A program made the position numbers and the translations under genes. The notes under the pieces are model-generated. The model was not told the DNA's origin, did no database searches, and saw only the letters and a program-made list of their open reading frames with translations. From positions 22,903 through 86,902 of the forward strand of contig NZ_JAAFZU010000009.1 in assembly GCF_018263905.1 (NCBI RefSeq): a stretch of DNA of 64,000 bases, given 5' to 3'. Origin of the DNA: Loktanella sp. SALINAS62 (GTDB lineage: Bacteria > Pseudomonadota > Alphaproteobacteria > Rhodobacterales > Rhodobacteraceae). Numbering within the stretch: position 1 is the first letter of the stretch; the number at the start of each line of letters is the position of its first letter. This document shows, piece after piece, positions 8,908 to 17,603 of the stretch.

Positions 8908-9714
8908 TCAGCGGGCTTCCAGCACCTTGGTATAGTTCGCCCGCAAAAAGATCAGGCCCAGCAGGATCAGCACCAGCGCCAGACCAAACCCATAGGTCAA
9001 CGAGATGTAGTTGGGGTGATAGACCGAATAGAACCCGACACGCACCAACCCGCTGACGTGCATCAGGGGGTTCCACCACAGGATTTCCTGCACAAAGGGC
9101 GGCATGTCTTCGAGAATGAAGAAGATGCCGGACGCAAGAAACAACGGGCGGGTGATGATCCGCCAGATCGTTTTCCAGACCGGAAAAAGTCCGAACAGCA
9201 CCGCATTCATTAGCCCCACGCCTAGCCCCAGCAGGATCGCCATGGCCAGCCCGATCAGGATCGGCCCCACCGTGATCGTCAGGCGCAATTCAAAGATCAC
9301 AATGATACCGGCAATCACGATGCAGAACACCGCCGCCTGCGTCAGCGTGTTCAGGATCAGGCGCGCGATGATCGTGTCGATCCATGTCATCCGCGGATAG
9401 GCCAGCAACGCCTTGGAATAGAGGATGGCACCGCTGGTCTTGCCTTCTATTTCTGAATACAGCGTGAATGGCAGAAAGCCCGTGGCGTAGAACAGCACGA
9501 AACTGGTGCCCAGCGACGGCGCCCGCACGATCAGCGAAAACGCCAGCGACAGCAGCGCCAGCATCCCCACCGGTTGCAGCACAGCCCAGATATAGCCGCC
9601 CGGCGACGCACCATAGGTCGACGACATCTCGCGCAGGATCAGCGCCACGATGGCGCGGATCGCCTGAAAGCGCGGCGGCTTGAGCTTGGGTTCGGGCAGG
9701 CTGGTTTCGGTCAT
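8908..9714 (-). CDS. kpsM: Capsular polysaccharide ABC exporter, permease (KpsM/CtrC family)
   Basis: A 268-residue ABC-2 type permease with six hydrophobic segments; it forms the membrane channel that exports capsule across the inner membrane with the KpsT ATPase (22400-23068). Family marks are LILREMSSTYGASPGGYIWA at the N-terminus and the LFLASGIFFILEDMPPFVQE and NPLMHVSGLVRVGFY blocks. The ATG at 9714 is preferred; an in-frame TTG at 9729 is the first alternative. It is the last gene of a minus-strand run that includes the phosphomannomutase just upstream (15 nt gap). Its ATPase partner lies 13 kb away, so the export locus is split. Confidence 0.92.
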   Translation of the reverse strand: MTETSLPEPKLKPPRFQAIRAIVALILREMSSTYGASPGGYIWAVLQPVGMLALLSLAFSLIVRAPSLGTSFVLFYATGFLPFTLYSEIEGKTSGAILYSKALLAYPRMTWIDTIIARLILNTLTQAAVFCIVIAGIIVIFELRLTITVGPILIGLAMAILLGLGVGLMNAVLFGLFPVWKTIWRIITRPLFLASGIFFILEDMPPFVQEILWWNPLMHVSGLVRVGFYSVYHPNYISLTYGFGLALVLILLGLIFLRANYTKVLEAR

Positions 9715-9729
9715 GGTGTCCAAGATCAA

Positions 9730-11097
9730 TCAGCCCAATGTCCGACGCAAGAGTGCGAGGCAACGTTCCAGCGTCACAGCTGCGGCATCAGGGCTGTCCG
9801 CTTCGACATAAAGCCGCAGTTCCGGCGCGTTCCCAGAGGGACGCAGATGCACGATGCGGCCATCCTGCAGCGTCACCCGTAGCCCGTCGGTGCGGTCCAG
9901 TGCCTGTTCCATACCGTCGATCTCTGCCAGAAATGTGGCTCTATCCTGCGGATCAGTCTCTAGTCTGGCGACAAGCCCCAGCGACGTTTGTGTGGCCACG
10001 CCCTGCAATCGGTCGGCGGCGGTGAACCGGGCAGGCTGTTGCGCCACCAGTGCTGCCAATCCGCCCGCATTCCCTGCAGCAGCCAATGGCGCCACCAGCG
10101 GCAGCACCGCGTCACGGGTGGCCAGCGCGGGCAGCACGCCCGCCGGCCCATCCGCATCCCAGCCCAGCAAGAACCCGCCGTTGGCTTCATATCCGATCAC
10201 GCGACCCTGTGCCTGCGCCATGCCCGCGATCACATGGGGCGACCCGATGCGCGTGCGGATCACACGGTCGAACACGCGTTCCGCCCCGGTGTTGGACGAC
10301 ACCGGTGTTGCTGCCACCTCTGCCCCCAGCGCCGTCCCGGTGATCTGGCCCAGAATATCGCCGGGGATCACCCGTCCCTGTCCGTCCGCCAACAGCGGCC
10401 GGTCGCCGTCACCGTCGGTCGAAATGATGGCATCCAGTGTTTGCGCCGCGGCCCAGTCGCGCAATTGTGCCGCGACCGCCGGATCGACCGCTTCGGTATC
10501 GACGGGAATGAAATGATCGGACCGGCCCAACTCAATCGGGGTGCCCCCCAATCCTGTCACCACGGCCAGCAGCAGATCGCGCCCCACGGCGGAATGGCTG
10601 TAAACCCCGATCCGCAGTCCCGCCAGCGCCGCACCGTAGGCGGTGACATAGCGGGCCACATAATCCGCCCCGGCGGTGTCGTTGACCGTCAGCGTCCCCG
10701 TCAGCCCGGCACTGTCCCGGCCCAGATGCGACAGGATCGCGGCTTCGTCCGTCTTGCCGATCTCGCCGCCGGGCAGATAGAATTTCAGCCCGTTGCGGTC
10801 GGCGGGAATATGACTGCCAGTGACCATCACCGCCGCAGCCCCCGCCCCCATCGCCGCAAGCGCCAGCGCAGGCGTCGGCACGGCACCGCAATCGGTCACA
10901 TCCAGCCCTTCGGCGCGGGCGGCATCAACCACCATTGCGGCAATCGCGGGCGCGCTGTCACGCAGGTCGCGCCCGACATAAAGCCCGGTGCCCATATCGC
11001 AGGCCGCCACAAAAGCGTGCACATGATCGGCCACCAGATCAGGGGTCAGGTCCACGACAAGGCCACGCAGGCCAGAGGTGCCGAATTTCGGGGCCAT
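9730..11097 (-). CDS. Phosphomannomutase/phosphoglucomutase family protein
   Basis: A 455-residue alpha-D-phosphohexomutase interconverting hexose-6-phosphate and hexose-1-phosphate, most likely mannose here, feeding GDP-mannose synthesis by the ManC at 31944. Domain order is standard: substrate loop FGTSGLRGLV at the N-terminus, active serine loop VTGSHIPADRNGLKF (about residue 95), Mg-binding loop STDGDGDRPLL, sugar-binding EANGGF, and a C-terminal phosphate-binding domain (RPSGNAPELR). The usual TASHNP is TGSHIP, as in the subset that includes many capsule ManB/CpsG proteins. It lies 7 nt downstream of the CapD/FlaA1-type gene and just ahead of kpsM. Confidence 0.88.
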   Translation of the reverse strand: MAPKFGTSGLRGLVVDLTPDLVADHVHAFVAACDMGTGLYVGRDLRDSAPAIAAMVVDAARAEGLDVTDCGAVPTPALALAAMGAGAAAVMVTGSHIPADRNGLKFYLPGGEIGKTDEAAILSHLGRDSAGLTGTLTVNDTAGADYVARYVTAYGAALAGLRIGVYSHSAVGRDLLLAVVTGLGGTPIELGRSDHFIPVDTEAVDPAVAAQLRDWAAAQTLDAIISTDGDGDRPLLADGQGRVIPGDILGQITGTALGAEVAATPVSSNTGAERVFDRVIRTRIGSPHVIAGMAQAQGRVIGYEANGGFLLGWDADGPAGVLPALATRDAVLPLVAPLAAAGNAGGLAALVAQQPARFTAADRLQGVATQTSLGLVARLETDPQDRATFLAEIDGMEQALDRTDGLRVTLQDGRIVHLRPSGNAPELRLYVEADSPDAAAVTLERCLALLRRTLG

Positions 11098-11104
11098 GGC
11101 GGGT

Positions 11105-13000
11105 CTATCCCTGTGGTGTCTTTGTCTGCACGCGCGGCGTCAGCACCTGTTCGCCGCCTTCGACCCAGCGGGCGACCAGCGCGCGCAGCGCGTCTTCGTC
11201 GGCGGTCTCCAGCGCGCGGCGCAGCGCCTTAAGCGCTGCGGCGACTTCGATTTCGGACGGATGCGCCTCGCGGGCCTGCAGGATCTTGGGGTGCGGCGTG
11301 GTCAGCTGTCCTTCGCCGATCAGCAGTTCTTCATAGATTTTCTCGCCGGGGCGCAGACCGGTGATCTTGATCTCGATATCGCCGTCGGGGGTGGCATCGT
11401 CGATGACGCGGTAGCCCGCGCTTTCGATCATCTGGCGGGCCAGATCGTAGATGCGGATCGGCTTGCCCATATCCAGCACAAAGACATCGCCGCCCTGCGC
11501 AAAACCGCCCGCCACCAGCACCAGCGCCGCCGCTTCGGGGATCGTCATGAAAAACCGCGTCACGTCCGCATGGGTCAGCGTGACCGGGCCACCTTTCTGG
11601 ATCTGGTCCTGAAACAGCGGGATGACCGACCCTGACGATCCCATCACGTTGCCGAACCGGACCATGGTGAAAATCGTCCCGCCATTGCCCGCCCGGCTGG
11701 CCATGTCCTGTAACACCATTTCCGCCAGCCGTTTGCTGGCCCCCATGATATTGGTCGGGCGCACCGCCTTGTCGGATGAAATCAGGATGAACCGGTCCAC
11801 ACCGGCCATCTGGGCCGCCTGCGCCAGCGCCTGCGTGCCCAGCACGTTGTTGGACATGCCGACCAGCGGATTGGCTTCGACCAGCGGCACGTGTTTATAG
11901 GCGGCGGCATGCAGCACGACCTGCACGCCGTGGCCCGTCATGGTGCGCAGCAACAGCGCCTCGTCGGTGATCGACCCCAGCACCGGCACGATTTCGATGG
12001 TCTGGTCGCGCAGCAGCGCGCGCAGTTCCATATCCAGCGTGTAAAGCGCAAGCTCGCTGACCTCGAACAGGACCATCTTGGACGGTTTGCGCGTCAGCAA
12101 CTGGCGGCACAGTTCCGACCCGATCGACCCGCCCGCCCCGGTGATCATCACCACCCGGCCACGATAGGTCACACCAGAGGTCGGCAGCGATCCATCCAGC
12201 GCCGCGCGGCCCAGAAACCGGCCCGGCACCACGGGCTGCAACTGGTCGACCAGCGCCTCGCGCCCGGTGAGCTGGGCAAAGGACGGCAGCGTCTGCACTT
12301 CCAGTCCCATGTCTTCCAGACGGCGCGACAACTGCGCCACCCGCGCACGCGGGGCCGATGGCATCGCCAGCAGCACCCGGTCGATCTTGTGGTCGCGCAC
12401 CAGCGCATTCAACGCCACGGGCGGCGAGACCATGATCCCCTGAATAATCGTGTTCTGCACGCTGACGTTGTCGTCGATAAAGGCCACGGGAAATACGGTT
12501 TCATCCCCGCGCAGGGCCGCGGCCAGCTGCCGCCCCGTCCGCCCGGCCCCATAGATCAGCACGCGACTGATATCCTGACCCTGCCGATAGATATGCAGCA
12601 GGATGTTCAGCATCGCGATCCGGGCGGCGACCGACATCAGGAAATAGACCAGCGCGAAATTGATAAAGCTGGCCAGCGGTGCTGCAACCCCCGCCATGTC
12701 ATAGATCACCGCCGCCGACACGCCCATCAGCACCGCATGCCCTGCGGTCAGGGCGATGGCGTGGCTTTCATAGGATTTCAGCTGCACCTGCGGCAGGCCC
12801 AGCACGCTGGACAACAGCCCCCCGATCGCCATCAGCACCGGCAGCGCCAGCCAGTGCAGCGACAGCGTGCCAGGATCGACCAGCGCATTGCCCTGCAGGG
12901 TCAGGGCCAGCACAAGCGCCACCGGAATAAGGGCAATATCGACGAACAGCAGCACACCGCGCTTGGTGCGTCGCGTCAGAATGCTGACCCATCTATACAT
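11105..13000 (-). CDS. Membrane nucleoside-diphosphate sugar 4,6-dehydratase (CapD/WbpM/PglF family)
   Basis: A 631-residue protein from the ATG at 13000 (MYRWVSILTRRTKRG). The N-terminus has about four membrane helices. A first Rossmann fold (LIYGAGRTGRQLAAAL, about residue 155) is a CoA/NAD-like domain without catalytic residues. The C-terminal SDR domain carries the NAD site MITGAGGSIGSELCRQLL and the family hallmark SSDKAVRPTNIMGASKR, which has the M-x3-K form of the long WbpM/PglF type rather than Y-x3-K. These enzymes convert UDP-GlcNAc to its 4-keto-6-deoxy form, the precursor of QuiNAc, FucNAc or bacillosamine. It diverges from the RTX gene at 13157 over a 156-bp gap. Confidence 0.9.
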   Translation of the reverse strand: MYRWVSILTRRTKRGVLLFVDIALIPVALVLALTLQGNALVDPGTLSLHWLALPVLMAIGGLLSSVLGLPQVQLKSYESHAIALTAGHAVLMGVSAAVIYDMAGVAAPLASFINFALVYFLMSVAARIAMLNILLHIYRQGQDISRVLIYGAGRTGRQLAAALRGDETVFPVAFIDDNVSVQNTIIQGIMVSPPVALNALVRDHKIDRVLLAMPSAPRARVAQLSRRLEDMGLEVQTLPSFAQLTGREALVDQLQPVVPGRFLGRAALDGSLPTSGVTYRGRVVMITGAGGSIGSELCRQLLTRKPSKMVLFEVSELALYTLDMELRALLRDQTIEIVPVLGSITDEALLLRTMTGHGVQVVLHAAAYKHVPLVEANPLVGMSNNVLGTQALAQAAQMAGVDRFILISSDKAVRPTNIMGASKRLAEMVLQDMASRAGNGGTIFTMVRFGNVMGSSGSVIPLFQDQIQKGGPVTLTHADVTRFFMTIPEAAALVLVAGGFAQGGDVFVLDMGKPIRIYDLARQMIESAGYRVIDDATPDGDIEIKITGLRPGEKIYEELLIGEGQLTTPHPKILQAREAHPSEIEVAAALKALRRALETADEDALRALVARWVEGGEQVLTPRVQTKTPQG

Positions 13001-13156
13001 TACCGTTCGTTCCCTTGTCCGGCCCCGCACCGGGCCGCTGTCTTTGTCTTTGGCCCGCACGGCCCCCTGTTTCAAGGGTGCAGCCCGCCCGGCGTGCGGT
13101 TTTGCACGGGTCTGTTGCCTTTCGTGACCGCAAGACGGCGCAGGCGGCACCTTTGC

Positions 13157-15007
13157 ATGACCCTTGCACACAACTTGTATCAAAGCCGTGCGGCATTTGA
13201 TCGAAACTTGTCACGCATTCATGGATCGGGCCGCGACAGGCTTTATGGCGGGTCAAGCAGTGATGTCCTGTTGGGGGGCAGTTACGACGACGTGCTCTAT
13301 GGCGGGTCCGGCAACGACCGGCTCTATGGCTCGTCCGGCGGTGACCGGATGTTCGGCGGCGCGGGCGCGGACAGGATCCATGGCGCATCCGGTGGCGACT
13401 GGTTGTCGGGCGGCAGTTCCAATGACAGGCTCTATGGTGGATCAAGCGGCGACTGGCTCTATGGTGGCAGCGGCCATGACCGCCTGTTCGGCGGGTCGGG
13501 CCACGATCGCCTGTCCAGCGGAAGCGGGAACGATTACCTCAACGGCGGGTCAGGCAACGATCTGATGTATGGCACGTCGGGCCATGACGTCCTGGCTGGC
13601 GGGTCCGGGGATGACACCCTGTATGGCGGATCGCAGAACGACCGGCTTTACGGCGGGTTCGGGAATGACCGCATCCTTGGCGGGTCGGGCCATGACCGGA
13701 TTGCGGGCGGGCAAGGCGATGACCGCATCAGTGGCGACAGCGGCAATGACCTGATCTACGGCAACAGCGGGCGTGACCTGATCTATGGGGCCAGCGGTGA
13801 CGATACGGTGTCGGGCGGCGCGGGTCACGATGCGCTTCATGGCGGGTCGGGCCAGGATATCATTTCTGGCAATGACGGCGACGACTGGATCGACGGCGGC
13901 ACAGATAACGACAGGCTGCTGGGATCGGCAGGCAACGACACAATCCTGGGCGGCGACGGTGACGATACCCTGAACGGCGATCCGGGCCGCGACCATCTCT
14001 TCGGGGGTGCGGGCAACGACTGGCTATATGGCGGCGATAGCGACGACACCCTGACAGGCGATGCAGGCCACGACAGCTTGCACGGCGACGCAGGCGCGGA
14101 CCTGCTGGATGGCGGCGCGGGTGATGACCGGATCTACGGTGGTGCGGACAATGACACCCTGTCCGGCGGTGACGGTGACGACAGGCTGCTGGGCGGCGAC
14201 GGCGACGATACCCTGTCGGGCGGCGCGGGCGATGACTGGCTGGAGGGCGGCAGCGGCGTCAATCTTCTGACAGGCGATGCGGGGGCCGATACCTTTGTGT
14301 TCCGGCAGGGCGCGGCCACCGTCACCGATTATACCGCAGGGCTGGATACCCTGATGATCGAAACGGATCTGTGGGGCGGCGGGACCAGTCGCAACGATCT
14401 GATGTTCCTGCACGGCACCCTGACCGGGGCCGACGCCACGCTGGATTTCGGGGATGGCACCCGGCTGACGGTGCTGGACATCGGCAGTCTGGACGTGCTG
14501 ATGCGCTGGTGTTCATTTGAACGGCTTGACCGCCGTCCGTCCGATCAACACCAGATCCCAGCACAATGTCCGGTGCCGGGCATAGATCAGGTCCAGCCGC
14601 GCCTTTTGCGGAATGCAGCGCCTGCGATAGGTGGCTTCGGTGGCTTCGGGCGTGGTGGAGGCGGCCAGCAGACGTTCCTCGTGACCATGATAGACAAGGC
14701 TTGCCAGCCCGGTGATCCCCGGACGGCAGGCCAGCACGGCTGCATAAAGCTCGGGGTAATCCGCGACGTAGCGGCGCAGCGGCGGGCGCGGCCCGACAAG
14801 GCTCATATCGCCCCGGATCACGTTCCAAAGCTGCGGAATTTCATCCGCGCGGGACCGGCGCAGCAGACGGTGCATCCGGCTCATCTGGCGTTGCTTGTCG
14901 CCGCCGGTGACACCGCCGACGCGGTCGGACCCCACCGGCATGGTGCGCAGCTTGATCAGCCCGAACCCCTGCCGGGGGCTCCGCATCCGTTCGCTGACAT
15001 AGAATAA
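13157..15007 (+). CDS. RTX calcium-binding repeat protein with aberrant 3' end
   Basis: A putative secreted protein of 616 residues from the ATG at 13157. Residues about 20-370 are an almost uninterrupted array of RTX nonapeptides (GGSGNDRLYGG, GGAGADRIHGA, GGDGDDTLSGG and variants); early copies are Ser-rich and later ones Asp-rich. A typical post-RTX domain follows (GDAGADTFVFRQG, DYTAGLDTLMIETD, LDFGDGTRLTVLDI), which in this family ends soon after. Here no stop occurs, and the frame runs about 495 nt antisense through the convergent sugar transferase gene to a TAA at 15005. The last about 165 residues therefore look non-native, and the biological product may effectively end near 14510. 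RTX proteins normally leave by a type I secretion system; none is in the window. Confidence 0.75.
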   Translation: MTLAHNLYQSRAAFDRNLSRIHGSGRDRLYGGSSSDVLLGGSYDDVLYGGSGNDRLYGSSGGDRMFGGAGADRIHGASGGDWLSGGSSNDRLYGGSSGDWLYGGSGHDRLFGGSGHDRLSSGSGNDYLNGGSGNDLMYGTSGHDVLAGGSGDDTLYGGSQNDRLYGGFGNDRILGGSGHDRIAGGQGDDRISGDSGNDLIYGNSGRDLIYGASGDDTVSGGAGHDALHGGSGQDIISGNDGDDWIDGGTDNDRLLGSAGNDTILGGDGDDTLNGDPGRDHLFGGAGNDWLYGGDSDDTLTGDAGHDSLHGDAGADLLDGGAGDDRIYGGADNDTLSGGDGDDRLLGGDGDDTLSGGAGDDWLEGGSGVNLLTGDAGADTFVFRQGAATVTDYTAGLDTLMIETDLWGGGTSRNDLMFLHGTLTGADATLDFGDGTRLTVLDIGSLDVLMRWCSFERLDRRPSDQHQIPAQCPVPGIDQVQPRLLRNAAPAIGGFGGFGRGGGGQQTFLVTMIDKACQPGDPRTAGQHGCIKLGVIRDVAAQRRARPDKAHIAPDHVPKLRNFIRAGPAQQTVHPAHLALLVAAGDTADAVGPHRHGAQLDQPEPLPGAPHPFADIE

Positions 15008-15121
15008 TGGCCGTCCTTCGGTGATCAGCAGGACCGCCACCAGCACGATCATCAGCGGCAGCAGCAGCATCCCCAGCGTCAGCGCCAACACCAGATCCAG
15101 CAGGCGTTTCGCAGACGTCAT
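14513..15121 (-). CDS. Initiating sugar transferase (phosphoglycosyl transferase)
   Basis: A 202-residue bacterial sugar transferase (monotopic phosphoglycosyl transferase) that loads the first sugar-phosphate onto undecaprenyl phosphate. It has an N-terminal hydrophobic re-entrant segment (LDLVLALTLGMLLLPLMIV), then the catalytic region GFGLIKLRTM, the Asp-Glu dyad in SRADEIPQLWNVIRGDMSLV and GPRPPLRRYV. The length is typical of the minimal PglC-like form without extra helices. The ATG at 15121 overlaps the stop of the upstream epimerase (ATGA), indicating coupling. Its 3' end is overlapped antisense by the over-long RTX reading frame. Confidence 0.9.
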   Translation of the reverse strand: MTSAKRLLDLVLALTLGMLLLPLMIVLVAVLLITEGRPLFYVSERMRSPRQGFGLIKLRTMPVGSDRVGGVTGGDKQRQMSRMHRLLRRSRADEIPQLWNVIRGDMSLVGPRPPLRRYVADYPELYAAVLACRPGITGLASLVYHGHEERLLAASTTPEATEATYRRRCIPQKARLDLIYARHRTLCWDLVLIGRTAVKPFK

Positions 15122-15948
15122 GCGGGCCACCCCTGGGCTGCAAGGGCTGCGGCATCACCCGGCGGCACGGGGCAAAACCCCTGTAACAGGGTCACATCCA
15201 GCTGCAGATCAGGCAGCGCATCCGGCCCCGCATCGCGCCAGACGAACGGCTGGCCAAGCGCCGTTAGAATATCGGCCATGCCCACAGATCCCGCCCGCGC
15301 GAAGTTCAACACGGGCGGCAGGTCGGGGGCCGCAAACAGCGGCGGCAGCATCGCGGCCAGATCGCCCGCCCCGATCATCGCGCGGCGCGGCCCCTGCCCG
15401 TCCGCGAAACGGTCCAGCACCACGGGATCGTCCAGCGTCGCGCGGGCGATCCCCGCCGCCAGCGCGTCGCAGCCCACGACATTGCCGATCCGCAGAAAGG
15501 TAACGTGGGGCTGGTCCGCAAGTGCGTTTTCCATCGCCCGTTTGGCCTGTCCATAACCGCCCTGCGGTGCGCAGACGGACCCTTCGTGCAGCAGGCCGGG
15601 TTGCGGGCCATAGACCGCCTGCGACGACGCCACCAGCACCCGGCAGGACAGCGCATCGCCCAACCGGGCGGCGGCCAGCGCCAGCGTTGTGTTTTCGCCC
15701 AACCGGTCAGGATCGGGGCCGGCGTATCCCGCCAGCGCCAGTATCCCGCCGATACGCGCCCGGCGCAGATCGTCCAATGGGGCGGTGGCGTTCAGGATAT
15801 CCCAGACGATCCCCGCATTCCCCGGTGCCGCACGACCGGGACGGTGCTGCCACAGCGCTGCCTGGCCTGCGGGCCAGACACGCGTCAGCGCGCGGCCCAG
15901 CTTGCCAGTGCCGCCCAGGATCAGGATATGTGTGTCGTCCGTCGTCAT
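15118..15948 (-). CDS. NAD-dependent epimerase/dehydratase family protein
   Basis: A 276-residue extended short-chain dehydrogenase. The start at 15948 (MTTDDTHILILGGTGKLGRA) puts the NAD motif GGTGKLG at the N-terminus. It has a serine region VLVASSQAVYGPQP and the Y-x3-K pair as GGYGQAKRAMEN. It is shorter than UDP-glucose 4-epimerase. Together with the dehydratase at 11105 and the sugar transferase that overlaps it by 4 nt, it could reduce the 4-keto-6-deoxy-sugar before loading (as WbpV or WbpK-like reductases do); that role is inferred from context. Confidence 0.83.
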   Translation of the reverse strand: MTTDDTHILILGGTGKLGRALTRVWPAGQAALWQHRPGRAAPGNAGIVWDILNATAPLDDLRRARIGGILALAGYAGPDPDRLGENTTLALAAARLGDALSCRVLVASSQAVYGPQPGLLHEGSVCAPQGGYGQAKRAMENALADQPHVTFLRIGNVVGCDALAAGIARATLDDPVVLDRFADGQGPRRAMIGAGDLAAMLPPLFAAPDLPPVLNFARAGSVGMADILTALGQPFVWRDAGPDALPDLQLDVTLLQGFCPVPPGDAAALAAQGWPA

Positions 15949-15996
15949 GTGCCAGCCCGTTGCCGCGCCCCGCCACGGGGGGCGCAACGGCCAGAC

Positions 15997-17406
15997 CTAC
16001 ATAAATTCCAGATTGTCCGCCAGCACCGTGACGTCGGTCAGCCCTTCGACGATCAGCATGTTGCCCTGATCGAAATCGATGATTGTATCGCCGTCCACGA
16101 CACGGGCCCGGTCGATCACGTCCTGCACGTCGTCGGCCAACCCCGCAGCGATCAGCAACCGGTCGATCCCGACCTCGAAATCCGCGATCCGGTCAAGGCC
16201 TGCGCTAAAGCCAAAGGTATCAGCCCCGGCCCCGCCCATCAGGAAATCGTCGCCGTCCCCGCCAAACAGCAGATCGTTGCCGTTATTGCCGACCAGCCGG
16301 TCGTCATGCGCACCACCATACAGCGTGTCGTGACCCTTCCCGCCATACAGCACGTCCATCCCGCCGCCACCGTAAAGCGTATCGTCGCCCACGCCGCCCG
16401 ACAGCCGGTCGCGGCCCACGCCCCCGGTCAGGATATCGTCGCCGTCCTCTCCGGACAGACGGTCGCGGCCTTCACCACCGGTCAGCTGGTTCTGCCCTGA
16501 ATTCCCGATCAGGAAATCGCCTGTTTCACTGCCCGTCAGGTCCAGATCGGCGACGCCCAGCAGGCGGACCTCTGACAGGCCGGACATCACCGTGGCTGAC
16601 CCCGACAGCAGCAGGACCGTATCGCCATCGCCATCGGTCACCACGTCCAGTTTCACATTGCCGTGGCTGGTATCGATTGCCAGTTCCGCCAGCACCGCAT
16701 CATCGACCATCACCGTGACATCGGTGGCAGACCCCGGCGTGACCGCCAGCGCATAGCCGCCCGCCGCAGTTGTGCTGGCAGAGGCCGCGCCGCTGTGGAT
16801 CGCCACGCCCTTCACCCCCTCGCCGATACTGTAGAAGCGGTTGCCGTCGCGATCGTCATAGGCCACCCCGGTGACAAAGCCGTCGGTGCCCGCCACTGCG
16901 AAATTCTGCGTCATCATTGATGCCGCGTAATCAATGCCGTCGTGGGTGAATTGCCCTGTGACCTGCGCGATCCCGATTTCCCGCAGCTGCGGCGCAAAGG
17001 TGTTGACCCGGTGGGTTTCACTGCCAAACAGCCCTTCGTGATGGGCAAGGATCGCCGCACCCACGTCGATCGATGTGCCCGTCACCCCGCGCCAGGCCAG
17101 GTTTTCACGCCAGGACCAATGCCCGGTGAAATCGTAGCCTTCGGCGCGCATCCGGTCGCCGCCGTTCGACCCGTTCTGCCCGCCGTGGCTGAATGAATCG
17201 TTTTCCAGCATCCAGACGCTATGGCCTTCGGCGGCGTCTTCCAGCATCGCATTGGGCGCCAGCGCCTGTCTGGCATCGGTGCCGATGGTGCCGGCTTTCA
17301 GGCCTGCGTTCAGGTCCAGACCCTGACGCTCGGCCTCGGCCGCGGGGTCCAGCCGGGCCCGGTTGATCAGCTCCAACAGGTATTGCTCGTTACTGTTTAA
17401 TGACAC
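15997..17406 (-). CDS. CAP (SCP/PR-1) domain protein with RTX repeats
   Basis: A 469-residue putative secreted protein. Residues about 5-165 form a CAP domain, with EQYLLELINRARLDPAAEAE, the HSVWMLENDSFSHGG segment and GHWSWRENLAWRG. A middle region (170-280) resembles an Ig-like or carboxypeptidase-regulatory fold (GVAYDDRDGNRFYSIGEGVK). A C-terminal RTX block (about 300-400: GGEGRDRLSGEDGDDILTGG and following copies) precedes the usual terminal segment DRIADFEVGIDRLLIAAG. There is no Sec signal, as expected for type I secretion. CAP-RTX combinations are common in alphaproteobacteria; their function is unsettled. It lies within the capsule locus but has no obvious operon partner. Confidence 0.87.
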   Translation of the reverse strand: MSLNSNEQYLLELINRARLDPAAEAERQGLDLNAGLKAGTIGTDARQALAPNAMLEDAAEGHSVWMLENDSFSHGGQNGSNGGDRMRAEGYDFTGHWSWRENLAWRGVTGTSIDVGAAILAHHEGLFGSETHRVNTFAPQLREIGIAQVTGQFTHDGIDYAASMMTQNFAVAGTDGFVTGVAYDDRDGNRFYSIGEGVKGVAIHSGAASASTTAAGGYALAVTPGSATDVTVMVDDAVLAELAIDTSHGNVKLDVVTDGDGDTVLLLSGSATVMSGLSEVRLLGVADLDLTGSETGDFLIGNSGQNQLTGGEGRDRLSGEDGDDILTGGVGRDRLSGGVGDDTLYGGGGMDVLYGGKGHDTLYGGAHDDRLVGNNGNDLLFGGDGDDFLMGGAGADTFGFSAGLDRIADFEVGIDRLLIAAGLADDVQDVIDRARVVDGDTIIDFDQGNMLIVEGLTDVTVLADNLEFM

Positions 17407-17603
17407 GACGGGGGCAGCCTTCGGTTCGGAGACGTTTCGCGGCAGTCACGAAAAGAATGAACCGTCAGGCAACAGCGCAAACCGGGCGGGGCAGCGACCG
17501 ATCTTCGGCATAATTGTGGTTAAGGCGCGTTAAGGTTGCAACACACTGTTCGCACACGCGCGACAATCACCGCGCGATGCCGGCATCAGCGCCGGCATCC
17601 GCA

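Noticed and set aside
9988-11232. Plus-strand 414-residue open frame
   Set aside because: It is antisense to the phosphomannomutase, whose catalytic motifs are intact; composition is Arg/Gln/His-rich as expected for a shadow frame.
13550-13996. Antisense reading frame of 148 residues with repeating valine-rich units inside the RTX gene
   Set aside because: It mirrors the RTX nonapeptide repeats on the opposite strand, has no family motif, and is explained by the codon periodicity of the real gene.
13204-14270. Dense tandem repeats resembling a CRISPR or minisatellite array
   Set aside because: The units are in-frame GGxGxD nonapeptide codons of variable sequence with no constant repeat and unique spacers; this is a protein repeat.
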